From contig JARUPZ010000026.1 in assembly GCA_031213475.1 (NCBI GenBank), positions 3,676,823 through 3,740,822 on the forward strand: 64,000 nucleotides of DNA, read 5' to 3'. The position numbers were made by a program, and so were the translations under genes. Below the pieces are notes generated by a model. That model searched no databases. It was not told the origin of the DNA and saw only the letters and a program-made list of their open reading frames with translations. This DNA comes from Nereocystis luetkeana (taxonomy: Eukaryota; Sar; Phaeophyceae; Laminariales; Laminariaceae). This document shows, piece by piece, positions 42,901 through 49,330 of the stretch. Each line of letters begins with the position of its first letter. The stretch's first letter is position 1.

Positions 42901-45457
42901 GTCATGGTGCGTGTTGTTGGGAAGCGATGATCCACTACTCGTGGCATAGACTAAGCGGTCGGAATCAGATTGAGAATCGCGAAACACGCATGATCACACA
43001 GCCTGCGCAGAAAAGGAATCGGAGAGGAAAATGTATTAAACTGGGGGGGGAGGGGGGGGGGGGCACACATCCGATACTGCAGGCCTTCAGAACAACACCA
43101 TGATATCGTTCGCTCGGACAGTATCGCTCAGCATTGCCAAATCCTCGGTAGTCCAAAACAGAAGCCTCGAAAAATATCATGATGGGGCATGTTATGTTGC
43201 GTGTTATACGGGTACATACAGTACTGAATCATATTCAACACCGGCAATAACTTGGCGGGAAATCCGCTCGCTACACGCGACTGGTCGGAAAAACGGAAGA
43301 TCACTATTTGTACCTGTTAAACCGATGGTCGCAATTAATCAGGCATCCCTCAAAGCCGTTACCGGTTGATGTGTTAGATGGCAGACGAAATACTTTAAAA
43401 GTAAATCGAAGGAGGTTGAATCGACGAGAACAAGGCCCAGCGGAGGGAAGGTGAGTGAAATACACGTTCGGGGTTTCGCTCATGCTCGTTGCATTGGTCA
43501 CTGCTTTATGGTCGAGATCTCTATCACTGAGAGATAGGGTTTCCGTGAGACAGTGTAACTCACACCGCGAACAGAGAATTAATTAGGTAGTCCGAATCTT
43601 CAACCTGCCGTTGTGAGTGGTCTTGCAAGGTCTTGCATCATACACATCTGACCAGAAACGTGTGCTAGAGCATGCTGACTCTACGACTCCTACCCGGCCC
43701 GGCAGCATGAGCCGGAAAATACACATCAACATTATATCTGGCAGGCAAGATCTACCAAAAGATCAGCCAGTGGGAATCGATGATCTGCCCGTGTTGGGAT
43801 TTTGTTTTCAAAAATAGCGCCAACGCCAGTCACCTATTCTATATGAATCAATGGGATATTCTCTGACTACGACCATGACTGCACTTTGACCACGACATGT
43901 GCTCAATCTCATTATTCCACATCCGAAAGTCAACTTGGCAAAACACACGATTTTTCGTGGGCGAATTGTGTAAAACTACAGGCATGGTAAGAGAACATGT
44001 CATCCGTGCTTCTGTCGTTACTGTGTTTCCCTGTCACGCCTAATACATACATAGTACTGGACTGCGTCTGGGCTAGAAGTCAAGACGTCTCCAGAGCCAG
44101 GGGCACGTTCCAGGACTAGAACACGTAGAGCGTGTATTACGTACGCCGCATTCTATGCAAGTGAAACGATGCAACCAAAACACTCGTGCATCCCTGCGAA
44201 ATTGATTTTGCCATATTCCCCGCGCGCTACGGTAGGACGAGCACGTACATTTTGTGAACCCATTTACATGAAGGGGTTTGAACACAACCCGACGGCAATT
44301 AACGAGGCCTACGACAGAGGAGACCATACCGAAGTATAGTCCAATGCGCTTAGATACATACTTCGCATGAAGCAAACTCTGAAAACACATCTGCCCATGC
44401 AACGATATTGGGTAGCTCCGTCAGTCATAAATCGTTTCGTAGATCAAACCTGCAAGCCCTACCGCAGCACGTCTTCGAACAAAGAAACATATGCGACCAA
44501 AACATCGAAGCCGACCATTGAGATCGTACGTAACGCGGACGCCATACTCACGCTAATGCCACCGCCTGCGCCAGGCACATCATCCCCAGGCCCCACGTCA
44601 AGCCCCGCTCGGCAGCGCCTGAACACAGAGTCGATCACAGTAAGTGTTGACTGGTTGGCGAATATACCGCCACCCGCCGTCACCGCGAAGTTGTCCTCGA
44701 ACTCGCACCCCGACACGGAAACTTGGGATTGTTGCGCGAAGATACCAGCCCCCCTCGAGGTCGAGTTGTCGGTAGTGTTTGACACTATTCCACCGCGAAT
44801 TGCCATGTGTTCAATGTGAAGCTGCCCACCGTCGACAAAAAAGATTGAAAAGGATGGGGTGCTTTCGTTGGTGATCGCTGATAGGCCCGACGGTGCAACG
44901 CCCACCACGGCAGAGTTAAGGCCGAGCGGAATCGACAGCATTCCTGGTAGATGGCCATCGTCCTTACCGCTGCTACTCCCTGATATGGAGGCAGAACCAG
45001 AAGTAGTGTCTGGGCTGATTCCCGTGATTGTCACCGTCGTGTCGAGGCCGATGTGGATGGTTCCGTTCACGACGACTTCTCCAGACCAGAAGACGTCAAA
45101 AACTCCACCCTCACAGTCGAACATCGTGATGTTCAGGCCGTCTGCAGGCGTGACATCTACAACCACGGCCCTTCCTTCTGGTTGTACTCCCTCTAGTACC
45201 GTGGTGTTCCCCGTCATGCACCGCGCTGCCAACACACCGAACCCCACCCCGGTCATCCGGGCTACACCGTCGAAATTCATCGTCATGAAGATGGCCGTGA
45301 AAAGGAAATACAGGCGAGCAATCGGGTGAGGAACACGGCGGTCATAGGCGCCTCTGTAGGTTACCGCTACCCTAGTTGTTCCGTCCAGAACGTGCGCCGA
45401 ACTCTTCCGGGGTCGTCGCGGGTACCGGTGCTGTCGTTCTGAGTCCTCGCGAGTCAT
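3706..45457 (-). CDS. giant 26-exon beta-helix/multi-pass membrane protein (polymorphic outer membrane protein-like)
   Basis: This entry gives the full extent of the gene; exons are listed separately. Joining 26 segments through GT-AG sites gives 6,210 nt in one frame, about 2,069 residues. Residues ~40-60 hold a hydrophobic signal or anchor stretch (LYFLFTAIFM). Residues ~60-830 form a parallel beta-helix with many FxxN and GGA/GGV motifs and N-glycosylation sequons. Cys clusters lie at ~865-910 and ~1080-1160. About nine transmembrane segments lie between ~1160 and 1980, with long cytoplasmic loops in exons 16 and 18. The odd number of membrane segments puts the ectodomain outside and the tail inside. 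The family is known from brown algae, where members are annotated after Chlamydia Pmp repeats; the function there is unproven. A role in adhesion or surface sensing is inference. Introns make up ~85% of the span. The start may be the ATG at 45457, or 45286 if the N-terminus is shorter. No in-frame stop interrupts the chain. Confidence 0.85.
5755..5943 (-). CDS. exon 25, last two transmembrane segments
   Basis: 63 codons, phase 0 at both ends (AATCAAG acceptor, TTTCAG|GTGAGG donor). It encodes GCLVIFFTNFLALVIKAEV, a short polar turn with VADKNSAGSA, then IYSAVLIIVNVMFFLSIWW. The two hydrophobic helices bring the chain back to the cytoplasm before a basic stretch ending FSRRGFQ. Confidence 0.88.
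6761..6824 (-). CDS. exon 24, LFELQRPH motif
   Basis: A 64-base micro-exon with a CATGCAG acceptor and a GCG|GTGAGC donor. It completes a serine split after exon 23 and reads LMLFELQRPHIDAFEVQLYRA. It finishes one membrane helix and supplies the conserved Arg-Pro-His turn before the next helix. Confidence 0.85.
7621..7855 (+). repeat. dispersed repeat family A, copy in intron 23
   Basis: Matches 23011-23250 over its whole length. The best stretch is AAGTATTGTATCGGGTGAGA followed by TATTGAGCTCCTAATGTGAG, identical in both copies. No terminal repeats or open frame seen. Family unknown. Confidence 0.75.
8203..8219. repeat. poly-C run, 17 bases (intron 23)
   Basis: An uninterrupted homopolymer followed by further C-rich sequence. 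G on the sense strand of the gene. Confidence 0.95.
8386..8489 (-). CDS. exon 23, RRLVLTG membrane hairpin
   Basis: 104 bases, from a GACGTCAG acceptor to ACCAG|GTACGT. It begins VFECLRRLVLTGVLVFLVPE and continues TPGQVAFSCVFAFT. Two hydrophobic stretches around the Pro-Glu-Thr-Pro turn suggest a membrane hairpin. It is preceded in the protein by the YYYE of exon 22. Confidence 0.88.
9340..9432 (-). CDS. exon 22, FLWSAYYPDRYYYE motif
   Basis: 31 codons, phase 0 on both sides (CCGCCAG acceptor, TACGAG|GTACAT donor). It reads REKIKERSTDM, then SITPTSFLWSAYYPDRYYYE, a Tyr-rich amphipathic segment placed at the cytoplasmic face before the next membrane helix. Too short to stand out as an open frame; found by requiring continuity between exons 21 and 23. 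Confidence 0.85.
10651..10763 (-). CDS. exon 21, YPLGIP membrane segment
   Basis: 113 bases from a TATGCAG acceptor to GCCATG|GTAAGC. With the base carried over from exon 20 it reads YPLGIPAAFAFLLWRQGSS and then a hydrophilic run ending KEQRGTQHAM. The Tyr-Pro-x-Gly-Ile-Pro kink continues the helix begun in exon 20. Confidence 0.87.
12015..12147 (-). CDS. exon 20, extracellular Cys loop and start of helix 5
   Basis: 133 bases, from a CCCTCCAG acceptor to CTCT|GTAAGT. It reads VFQTFSCETFPELEKSYLKA, then DLSIECYTETHDAYRVYAVV and MIFL. Two Cys about 20 residues apart in the predicted outside loop could pair. The junction splits the Tyr of YPLGIP. Confidence 0.88.
13951..14034 (-). CDS. exon 19, transmembrane helix 4
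   Basis: 28 codons, phase 0/0, from a TTCGCAG acceptor to TTG|GTGAGA. It reads ARVGELFARHTTMTLILLYL and then IYSQVSTL. A basic entry and a hydrophobic core fit a single helix leaving the cytoplasm. Confidence 0.85.
14543..15125 (-). CDS. exon 18, helix 3 plus long cytoplasmic loop
   Basis: 583 bases. It starts VVTIGPLFVLGLLGVTFYIG (membrane helix) after a CACATAG acceptor. About 170 residues of Ser/Thr/Pro/Ala-rich low-complexity sequence follow, ending with a basic stretch and a CGG|GTGAAT donor. The loop lacks recognisable domains. An alternative upstream donor in the same phase exists (GCGAGG|GTTTTG) but is a poorer match. Confidence 0.82.
15356..15366. repeat. poly-C run (intron 17)
   Basis: A short uninterrupted C run within a C-rich block. 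G on the sense strand of the gene. Confidence 0.8.
16059..16202 (-). CDS. exon 17, FSNITSVKYP segment and helix 2
   Basis: 144 bases with a GTGCGAG acceptor and a CTTCT|GTGAGT donor. It reads KFSNITSVKYPPLYDKFLSI, then IGVFTLDLSWILSAACL. The phase needed to join exon 16 fixes the acceptor at 16202 rather than the nearby AAAG. The Asp-Leu-x-Trp helix is the most recognisable part of the family's membrane module. Confidence 0.87.
17081..17190 (+). repeat. dispersed repeat family B, copy in intron 16
   Basis: Resembles 57451-57575 in order: TTCACATTGAATCGTTCTTT, then CAGTGTTCGTTGTGATT, ATCCTAGAGAGA and TGTGGTCACA. It is clearly diverged. No coding potential. Confidence 0.6.
17356..17456. mobile_element. 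palindromic MITE, copy 2 (intron 16)
   Basis: About 101 bp. The right terminus reads CCTGTTAACTATGGTCCCCC and the left terminus is its slightly decayed complement. The centre is in the orientation opposite to copy 1. The target duplication is not clear. Confidence 0.8.
17946..18020. repeat. 25-bp minisatellite, three units (intron 16)
   Basis: Three head-to-tail units of AAACGTAGCACTTGTCAGGC plus GGGAC. Units differ at one or two bases. Confidence 0.92.
18357..18461. mobile_element. palindromic MITE, copy 3 (intron 16)
   Basis: The best-preserved copy: 105 bp, with nearly perfect inverted termini TTACGGGGGGCCATAGTTAA and its complement. It is flanked by TA at 18355-18356 and 18462-18463. 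Same orientation as copy 1. The left flank is ACCAGGTA, part of a motif over-represented in this window. Confidence 0.9.
18914..19800 (-). CDS. exon 16, 295-codon cytoplasmic loop
   Basis: The second-largest coding exon. It begins VRGRDAVSSTVANTKDSVRM right after helix 1. It then runs through Gly/Ser/Arg- and Pro/Thr-rich low complexity (RGSSGRSRGDRDGGGGSSV) with no known domain, and ends IGRMLMALPLSKLKIVIGTL just before the donor GGAACAG|GTAAAA. Basic and Ser-rich content suits a phosphorylatable cytoplasmic linker. The final amphipathic stretch leads into helix 2 in exon 17. Confidence 0.88.
21351..21499 (-). CDS. exon 15, Cys-rich end and transmembrane helix 1
   Basis: 149 bases from a GTTCAG acceptor to CTG|GTGAGG. 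It reads CGVCSSGYGRGAANDCHRCS and, after a short linker, the clear 23-residue hydrophobic helix beginning MISVVAIVAVLALVVVALLV. The four Cys continue the pattern of exons 13-14 (EGF/TNFR-like spacing). A run of 17 C on the sense strand lies just upstream of the acceptor. Confidence 0.9.
21532..21548. repeat. poly-G run, 17 bases, next to exon 15 acceptor
   Basis: On the sense (minus) strand this is a run of 17 C about 33-49 bases upstream of the exon 15 acceptor. It may serve as the pyrimidine tract. Confidence 0.93.
22476..22545 (-). CDS. exon 14, 23-codon Cys-rich micro-exon
   Basis: 70 bases between a CTATAG acceptor and CCAA|GTGAGT. It reads DACKGGIDVTRVQEYCMDGY and then KGP. The Cys-x(12)-Cys-x-x-Gly-Tyr pattern continues from exon 13 and leads into the Cys of exon 15. 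Found by phase and motif continuity rather than by length. Confidence 0.82.
23011..23250 (+). repeat. dispersed repeat family A, copy in intron 13
   Basis: Partner of 7621-7855 in the same orientation. It contains TACCAGGTA at 23092-23100 and ends about 130 bp before a SINE copy. Confidence 0.75.
23384..23711 (-). mobile_element. tRNA-derived SINE, old copy (intron 13)
   Basis: Read on the minus strand, the head gives TCGCCCCGGTGGTCTAGTGG, which contains a perfect Pol III A box, followed by a decayed B box (GAGATCGAGTACC). The body matches the younger copies (CACGGTACGTGC, CCTCAACCGTTTCTTCCCTC on the plus strand) with many differences. The A-rich tail is mostly lost. It is inserted in sense orientation within the host gene. 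Confidence 0.75.
24876..24983 (-). CDS. exon 13, RQGYWR juxtamembrane segment
   Basis: 36 codons, phase 0/0, from a GTACAG acceptor to AACGAG|GTATGT. It reads GVECVEPGATIPALPVRQGY, then WRADLSSVFLRKCSNE. The Gly-Tyr-Trp-Arg motif flanked by Cys residues marks the membrane-proximal ectodomain. Confidence 0.87.
25197..25211. repeat. poly-G run, 15 bases (intron 12)
   Basis: Uninterrupted homopolymer within a G-rich stretch. C on the sense strand of the gene. Confidence 0.93.
26028..26132. mobile_element. palindromic MITE, copy 4 (intron 12)
   Basis: About 105 bp with termini CGGGGGGACC and GGCCCCCCGTAA and the internal motif ACTAACAATATTTGGTCC shared with copy 2. More decayed than copies 1 and 3. 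No clear TA duplication on the left. Confidence 0.8.
26618..26837 (-). CDS. exon 12, beta-sandwich-like ectodomain, second half
   Basis: 220 bases from a CCTGCAG acceptor to CCCGAG|GTGCGT. It continues the split Ser from exon 11: SITLRVVTLPSTTFDGRTSA, later GGTMACNLCSDVVKGDPE. Alternating hydrophobic residues suggest beta strands, and a CxxC pair lies near the end. No specific domain name is assigned. Confidence 0.83.
27646..27932 (-). CDS. exon 11, beta-sandwich-like ectodomain, first half
   Basis: 287 bases from a TTCCAG acceptor to GAGAG|GTGCGT. It reads RCVDGGASELVFGNPRPPGE, later IGVIWNVSALPQLSDLG and WTVLPSSGLLLPGE. The PSSG-LxPGE pattern followed by strands in exon 12 resembles bacterial-type Ig-like/BACON repeats; that comparison is inference. 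Confidence 0.85.
27983..27995. repeat. poly-G run, 13 bases, near exon 11 acceptor
   Basis: Pyrimidine on the sense strand, about 50-60 bases upstream of the exon 11 acceptor. Confidence 0.9.
28451..28517. repeat. AT-rich microsatellite (intron 10)
   Basis: Interrupted (AT)n with TATATACATA units. No other signal. Confidence 0.85.
30345..30579 (-). CDS. exon 10, end of the helix and Cys segment
   Basis: 235 bases. It begins with a base completing a Gly codon, GELAEASSLAEELPTADSLT, and contains NVTCDNVIIKGD and YPICNEGSMCLEGDVGVYCE. Five Cys in a short EGF-like stretch close the beta-helix. Two donors are possible (GCGAAG|GTCAAC or GAAGAG|GTAGGC). The latter keeps phase with exon 11. Confidence 0.82.
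30742..30847. mobile_element. palindromic MITE, copy 5 (intron 9)
   Basis: 106 bp between TA at 30740-30741 and TA at 30848-30849. The right terminus is ACTATGGTCCCCCGT. It lies in a 439-bp intron of which it makes up about a quarter. The right TA is the start of a TACCAGGTA motif. Confidence 0.85.
31019..31155 (-). CDS. exon 9, beta-helix repeat
   Basis: 137 bases from a GTCTAG acceptor to CTGTGG|GTAACG. It reads AVVFSKGILFLDSCDFSGSP, then VSQLVYMKQNGTAVIRNTVL and GDNNCG. A typical helical rung sequence with one sequon. Confidence 0.84.
31559..31589. repeat. AT microsatellite downstream of exon 8
   Basis: A run of TA dinucleotides with one C interruption, in intron 8. Confidence 0.88.
31693..31800 (-). 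CDS. exon 8, beta-helix rung
   Basis: 36 codons, phase 0/0, from a GACGCAG acceptor to GGAGAG|GTTGGT. It reads VEFRDTRKTPDVSAVQVDED, then SSYMAEDTSFVGFQGE. The boundaries rest on phase agreement with exons 7 and 9. The donor is a weak match. Confidence 0.75.
33149..33263 (-). CDS. exon 7, beta-helix rung
   Basis: 115 bases from a AATCAAG acceptor to TATGAG|GTACGA. It reads YARDTTLVTLRGISVVDNVV, then SRGSVVFVIGGSQLQTYE, with the SRGSxVF pattern of Pmp-like repeats. The AAG-type acceptor is weaker than its neighbours. Confidence 0.78.
35218..35420 (-). CDS. exon 6, Pmp-like repeats
   Basis: 203 bases from a TTGACCAG acceptor to GCCAT|GTGAGT. It reads LTGGNFTSNEANFGGFLYKA, then VGAAIQLNEAVDGGAIYAAD and HLHGNIASVGPA. 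FxxNxAxxGG and the DGGAIYA signature are diagnostic of chlamydial-type polymorphic outer membrane protein repeats. Confidence 0.9.
37692..37807. repeat. 58-bp tandem duplication (intron 5)
   Basis: Two units beginning TACGCAG(C/T)CGCCGAACTC and containing CTAGCTACTTACCGGCACAA. They are nearly identical, so the event looks recent. Confidence 0.9.
37895..38170 (-). CDS. exon 5, Pmp-like repeats
   Basis: 92 codons, phase 0/0, from a AAATCAG acceptor to ATAAAG|GTGAGA. It contains three rungs, including GGVFEGNRASNGGVVYVESD and VSGGVFRGNEADTSGGAFFV. This is the clearest repeat region of the gene. It is a symmetric exon, so it could be gained or lost without frame change. Confidence 0.92.
38754..38859. 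repeat. 53-bp tandem duplication (intron 4)
   Basis: Two units beginning CCACATGTA, sharing CATGATCCAAGAGATAAATG and differing at very few bases. Confidence 0.92.
39047..39319 (-). CDS. exon 4, Pmp-like repeats
   Basis: 91 codons, phase 0/0, from a CTGGAAAG acceptor to GAAACG|GTGGGT. It reads GGVIVLSSGTNWHEDPGANV, later NCTFGSNVAGVGSAGVVFMN, VFERNACGDSGGVFTG and GGVFRENFAET. Three rungs and several sequons. Confidence 0.9.
39726..39785. repeat. 30-bp tandem duplication (intron 3)
   Basis: Two units of AAAACGAGGCAAA plus TAGAACCTTCAACAT with one or two differences. Confidence 0.9.
40872..41185 (-). CDS. exon 3, Pmp-like repeats
   Basis: 314 bases from a GTGTTCAG acceptor to AGCAAG|GTATTC. 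It reads EDEVGEGGALSISTCNAPYH, later CSVNETFFAHNHVGRKGGAV and GGVFNLAQGTRLLLSDSVFK. The donor GTATTC is non-optimal but keeps phase with exon 4, where the SGSK-GGV join is typical of the family. Confidence 0.88.
42682..42838 (-). CDS. exon 2, Pmp-like repeats
   Basis: 157 bases from a CCCGACAG acceptor to GGACG|GTGAGG. It reads SEDTDVYIVGSVFEECYASK, then TGGGMHQERGGNMSVVSSVF and FNNSAGSS. Two rungs with the FxxN pattern. Confidence 0.88.
43043..43063. repeat. poly-G run, interrupted (intron 1)
   Basis: Eight G, one A, then twelve G. C on the sense strand, about 205 bases upstream of the exon 2 acceptor. Confidence 0.93.
44552..45457 (-). CDS. exon 1, start, signal segment and first beta-helix rungs
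   Basis: 302 codons from ATG to ATTAGC|GTGAGT. About 45 polar and basic residues precede LYFLFTAIFMTMNF, which can act as a signal peptide or anchor. The ectodomain then reads EVVVNGTIHIGLDTTVTITG, later FVDGGQLHIEHMAIRGGIVS and CEFEDNFAVTAGGGIFANQS. The frame stays open upstream to ~45577 without an ATG, so a 5' exon cannot be excluded. ATGs at 45286 and 45280 would give a shorter leader. The first ATG is kept. Confidence 0.82.
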
Positions 45458-47407
45458 CGCGTACTTGCAGCAGCACAGACCTGTGGATGTGGGCGAAACG
45501 CCGATCGAAGATGGGGGTGTAGATGAGGGTATAGTGGCTTTGGATGTGAAACTCCACTTGCTACCGTCGGCCAGCAAGAAGGGGATCCTTGTCCCGCGAG
45601 AGAATGGTAGACGGCCTGAGAGGGCGAGGTGGACTGCCGTATAAAGAACGTGTAAGGACCGGGGCTAACGCATATCCAAACGAGCGTTTAACATGGTTGT
45701 TAAAATATCAGCCATCTGGGTTGGGGAGTTGTACACGGTTATTGCGGACGGTCAGCGTTTTAAGACACGAGTGACTGACTGTTTCGCTGGGTTTGCTATA
45801 TGTTTTTATCATGTTTACTACGAACGAAGTACAAGCAGAAGCCGGTACGTAGCTTCGCCTATTCTCCCGAGGGCCCGGGAGTGCCGTTGTGGTCGCTCTG
45901 TCGGTGTTGCAAGGCCTGCCAAGGTTGTGTTACAGACTAGTCCACGATCAGACACGCACAACGTACTCTTACGAAAAAAAAGGTGAACACCACACCGTCC
46001 GGTGTTGTGCACGGTCATGTTGGATACGTTTTGATCCGCTCGCATGACCCCGCACGCCATCATTCGAGCCCTAATGAGATTGTCTTCGAAATCGAGAACG
46101 CTTCGTCGCGGCGACGACCACCTCGGTAATATATACCTCCGTTGTGACGTTTGTGCTTTCGCCCGACGTGTCGAGCATCTCTCAAGCCTTCGCCGCGCTT
46201 AGAGAAAAACATCGACGTTCGAAGTTGACGCGTACAGAGAGGGCTACGGCTTGATTGAGAGATGAGACAACTTGGTGTTAGAGTTTCAGAGAACCTAGTC
46301 GCACGGTATAGGCGTGACGGGATCCTGCCAGTATACCGACGGGCGTTCACTCGGTCTTAGACTGTTGACTACACCACAATTATCATCGTTTTGTTTTGCT
46401 ACCTCCGGTCCCGAATATGGACGCTATTGTGAATAGTTTGCTCACTAGCAGAACGGTTCCGGTACGTGTCGGCCGGGGAAGTACGGTTCCATCGGCTGAG
46501 ATGTTCAGCTCGTAGACAAAACGTTCGCATTCAGCATTAGTAGCAGTAGCCGCGAGATCACAGTGTGTGTGGGGCTTACATGAAGAATCGGTTCTGCTTT
46601 TGTACTATACTAAGCGGAGAGACCAACCCCTTTCTTCTTCTTTTTTTTGATGCGACGCGCATACAGCGAGCGGGCTGGAACACCATGAGCGCCAGCGGTG
46701 TGGCTGCGAGTCGCGCGTTGTACGAGGTATTTCTTCTGCTGCCCAGCTGGTGTTTGGTGTGCTGTACCTAAAAACCAGTAGATACTCGGGTGCTATGTGT
46801 GTGTGTGCTTTGATCATCGGTTCTGGCAGGCACCGAAGCAAGTTTGAAAACAATTGTGTGGGAATTCCACGGATGATTCCCCGAAAATAAAATCGCGCAG
46901 GCTCTCAAACTTCGCCTGAGCCGGCAATTTGTTTCTACTCCTGTAGCCTTGTCCGACACACTATACGACGAACACAAAAAATGAAAAGGGTAGGGGAGAG
47001 TGTTCGTCCACGTCCGAGGCACGCGATATGGTATTTTCAGGGAAGCGTGGGGGCAATAATAAATCATGAACCAATTTGTTGGTCTATAAGTTTGGTCGGT
47101 TGCTCGTACAAATTTAGTTCCGCCTGAACGGGTGTGATTTTTTTTTCAATCTTGGCGACCTGATTTTCGTGTGCCCGATTCGGAAAGAATGTACTTAAAT
47201 AAGTTTCCCTAAAAACGACCCAAGTCGGAAAATCCACCTTTTAGTGCTGAATGAAAAATTATTAATAGTTTCTTTGTTAATTTCCACCTCCGAGACGACA
47301 TATTTTGTATGCCTTGCAATGCTACTGATGTACATATATCGGTGATATATCAGCGTGGAACTATAATTCACCTGGTATAAATCGTGCCGGGTACATGGTA
47401 TGCTCCA
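45458..47407. other. 5' flank of the large gene
   Basis: Presumed promoter and 5' UTR region of the minus-strand gene. The frame of exon 1 remains open back to ~45577 but lacks an ATG. I could not assign a TATA box, initiator or CpG feature with any confidence, and no other gene is visible on either strand. Confidence 0.4.
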
Positions 47408-47516
47408 TGACGGGGGGCTATATCAAAATAAGACCTACGGTACTCACAAAAAAAACAAAATAACGTGTTTTTTTTTACCAACAATATTTTGTCCTATTTG
47501 CTATGGTCCCCCGTAA
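47408..47516. mobile_element. palindromic MITE, copy 6 (upstream of the gene)
   Basis: About 108 bp with termini ACGGGGGGCTATA and CTATGGTCCCCCGTAA and an A/T-run-expanded centre. Orientation as in copies 2, 4 and 5. No clear TA duplication. Confidence 0.8.
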
Positions 47517-47984
47517 AAATTGAGTCTGGCTATTTCAGCATTGTGTCATCATTAGTTTCGACTTGGCACGGTGACCGTGCAACACTCGGCCAGCCTTTGG
47601 CCCACGCACGAAATTCTTGGAAAAAATGCCGATTTTTCAATTTGGCATCTTACAACTGCTGCAGTAGAATCTCAATACGAAAAAAATGTTCGCCTAAATA
47701 CGAGAGCAGGTACACTATCTAGAAGTGAATCGACCAAAACTCGGAGTTGATTTGATTGCTGATTAGTTGACCGTTTTCAGTTTTTAATATGTCACGGTTA
47801 GTTTGGTCATATACAGGTGGATATCTGTCAAATCAAGTTGTTTGATTTGTTGACTGAAGTACCAAGTGTTCTTGATTATTGAGGAATGAAAGGCGCTTTA
47901 AAAAATAGATGTTTGATGCGGACACCAGACATCTCGGCAAAACAGCATCCAGAACGCAACGGCTGCAGGATCCCAAGGCAGCAG

Positions 47985-49330
47985 TTGAGTCATGAACTAC
48001 GCCGCGAAGGGGAGGGGCATACACCGCGTCGTCTACCAAAATGTACTTCATCGTGCCGCCTCACCATGAACCGTCCGGTTGCTTCAAGGACCGCCCGGTA
48101 CCCCTTCCCCACATTTTCAGCAGAAGTGGACCACATCGCGGTCTCAACTCCGAGCACTAAAGGGGTGTGTTTCATTGATCCTCGGGTAGATCGAAATTCT
48201 TCACCGTTTCCGACTAGGCATCTACGCCAAGTCTTAAGGTGTCCGCCAAGTGTCGGGTTCTTCCCGGCGGCCATTGTCCCGAACCTTACCCGACTGGGTA
48301 TTCGGTCGTTGTTTTTTCCCTGCCACGGCCCATAAGAAAAAAAACGATGTTTGCGGATGGTCGTTCCGATGGTCTCGCAGCGTGTCATCTTGAGGACCTT
48401 TATCGCACGATAGGGTGCCGTTGTCGGTACAAGGTCAGCTGTGAAAGCCAATGACTTGCAAGACGACTTGGCGGTAGACCGTTGGCAACTCGGCAAAAGT
48501 GTTCCGCTCTGAGTTATCCGCGCACAGCAGGGCCTCAACCACCTCGGTCTTCGTTATTCAGACTTTTTCTTTTTACTAAGCGGGTCGATCGTTCTATCAT
48601 AGAACTCAGAGCCGAATCCTTTGAAGCATGTCCACAAGAGACGGATACGTTGGTCGATTTCGAGCGAGAGCTCGTGGTTTCCGTGGAAAATTCCATTTAT
48701 GTATAACTGCTGGGCCGTTTGATTATACCTCTGGCCTGCTGCGTCGATAGTGAGCGGTTGCCCAAGGGTTGTTTGGTCTAGTGTTTGTCGAAAGCATTGC
48801 CCTTCTTTTTATCGATACCGTGTGAGGCCTGCTCCTCTATTTCGAACATCCCTTACGATAGAGTTGTATCTGATGAAGAATTCAAGTACAACGTGTAAGA
48901 CAGCAGCGAAGAACACGTTTGCACGGGAACGGTGATAGCACACACCCTTGCCGGAGCACCTGTGTGGCATCAAACAGTTTCAGAGTGCTTGCCGTCCCCC
49001 GCACGCACGCGAGCCCGGACGTCTTGCTGGACACTGTAAAGGCCTGGGTCGACAGAGTCGTACGCTTTCTTCAAATCGATGAATCACACGTGCATGGAGA
49101 CTTTTTCCTATCCGTCGAGCTCTTGGAGCGAGCTCACGACGATAGACATATCGATCGTTTATCGTGCGGGGCGGAAACCCCGATGCTTCCCAGGGATTAA
49201 TCCCTCGGTCTCGCACTCGTTCCTAAAGCGGAACGCGACGATGCCCAACAACACTTTGCCTGCGTGGGCCTCGAGCGCAATCCCTCGGTTGTTGTTGTTG
49301 TTGTTGCTGTTGCAATAAATTACCCTGTTA
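47985..49330 (-). pseudogene. decayed non-LTR (LINE) retrotransposon, reverse transcriptase and C-terminal part
   Basis: On the minus strand, the 49330-48950 stretch gives, in changing frames, EGLIPGKHRGFRPAR (RT fingers), SSLQELDG and FIDLKKAYDSVD (RT catalytic-core region), then LRQGCVLSP (RT motif before the active-site block) and VFFAAVLHVVLE. The 48538-47990 stretch stays open and reads LKMTRCETIGTTIRKHRFFS and later LVLGVETAMWSTSAENVGKG, a LINE C-terminal segment. Several frame changes and stops break the RT part, and the 5' region and endonuclease are missing. A (CAA)n tract precedes it at 49288-49313. It is a dead copy. Confidence 0.75.
49288..49313. repeat. GTT/AAC trinucleotide microsatellite
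   Basis: About eight GTT units with one GCT, at the 5' edge of the LINE remnant. Confidence 0.9.

Noticed and set aside
44859-45329. 156-codon plus-strand open frame
   Set aside because: It is the antisense shadow of exon 1. The opposite strand has clear beta-helix motifs and matching splice phases.
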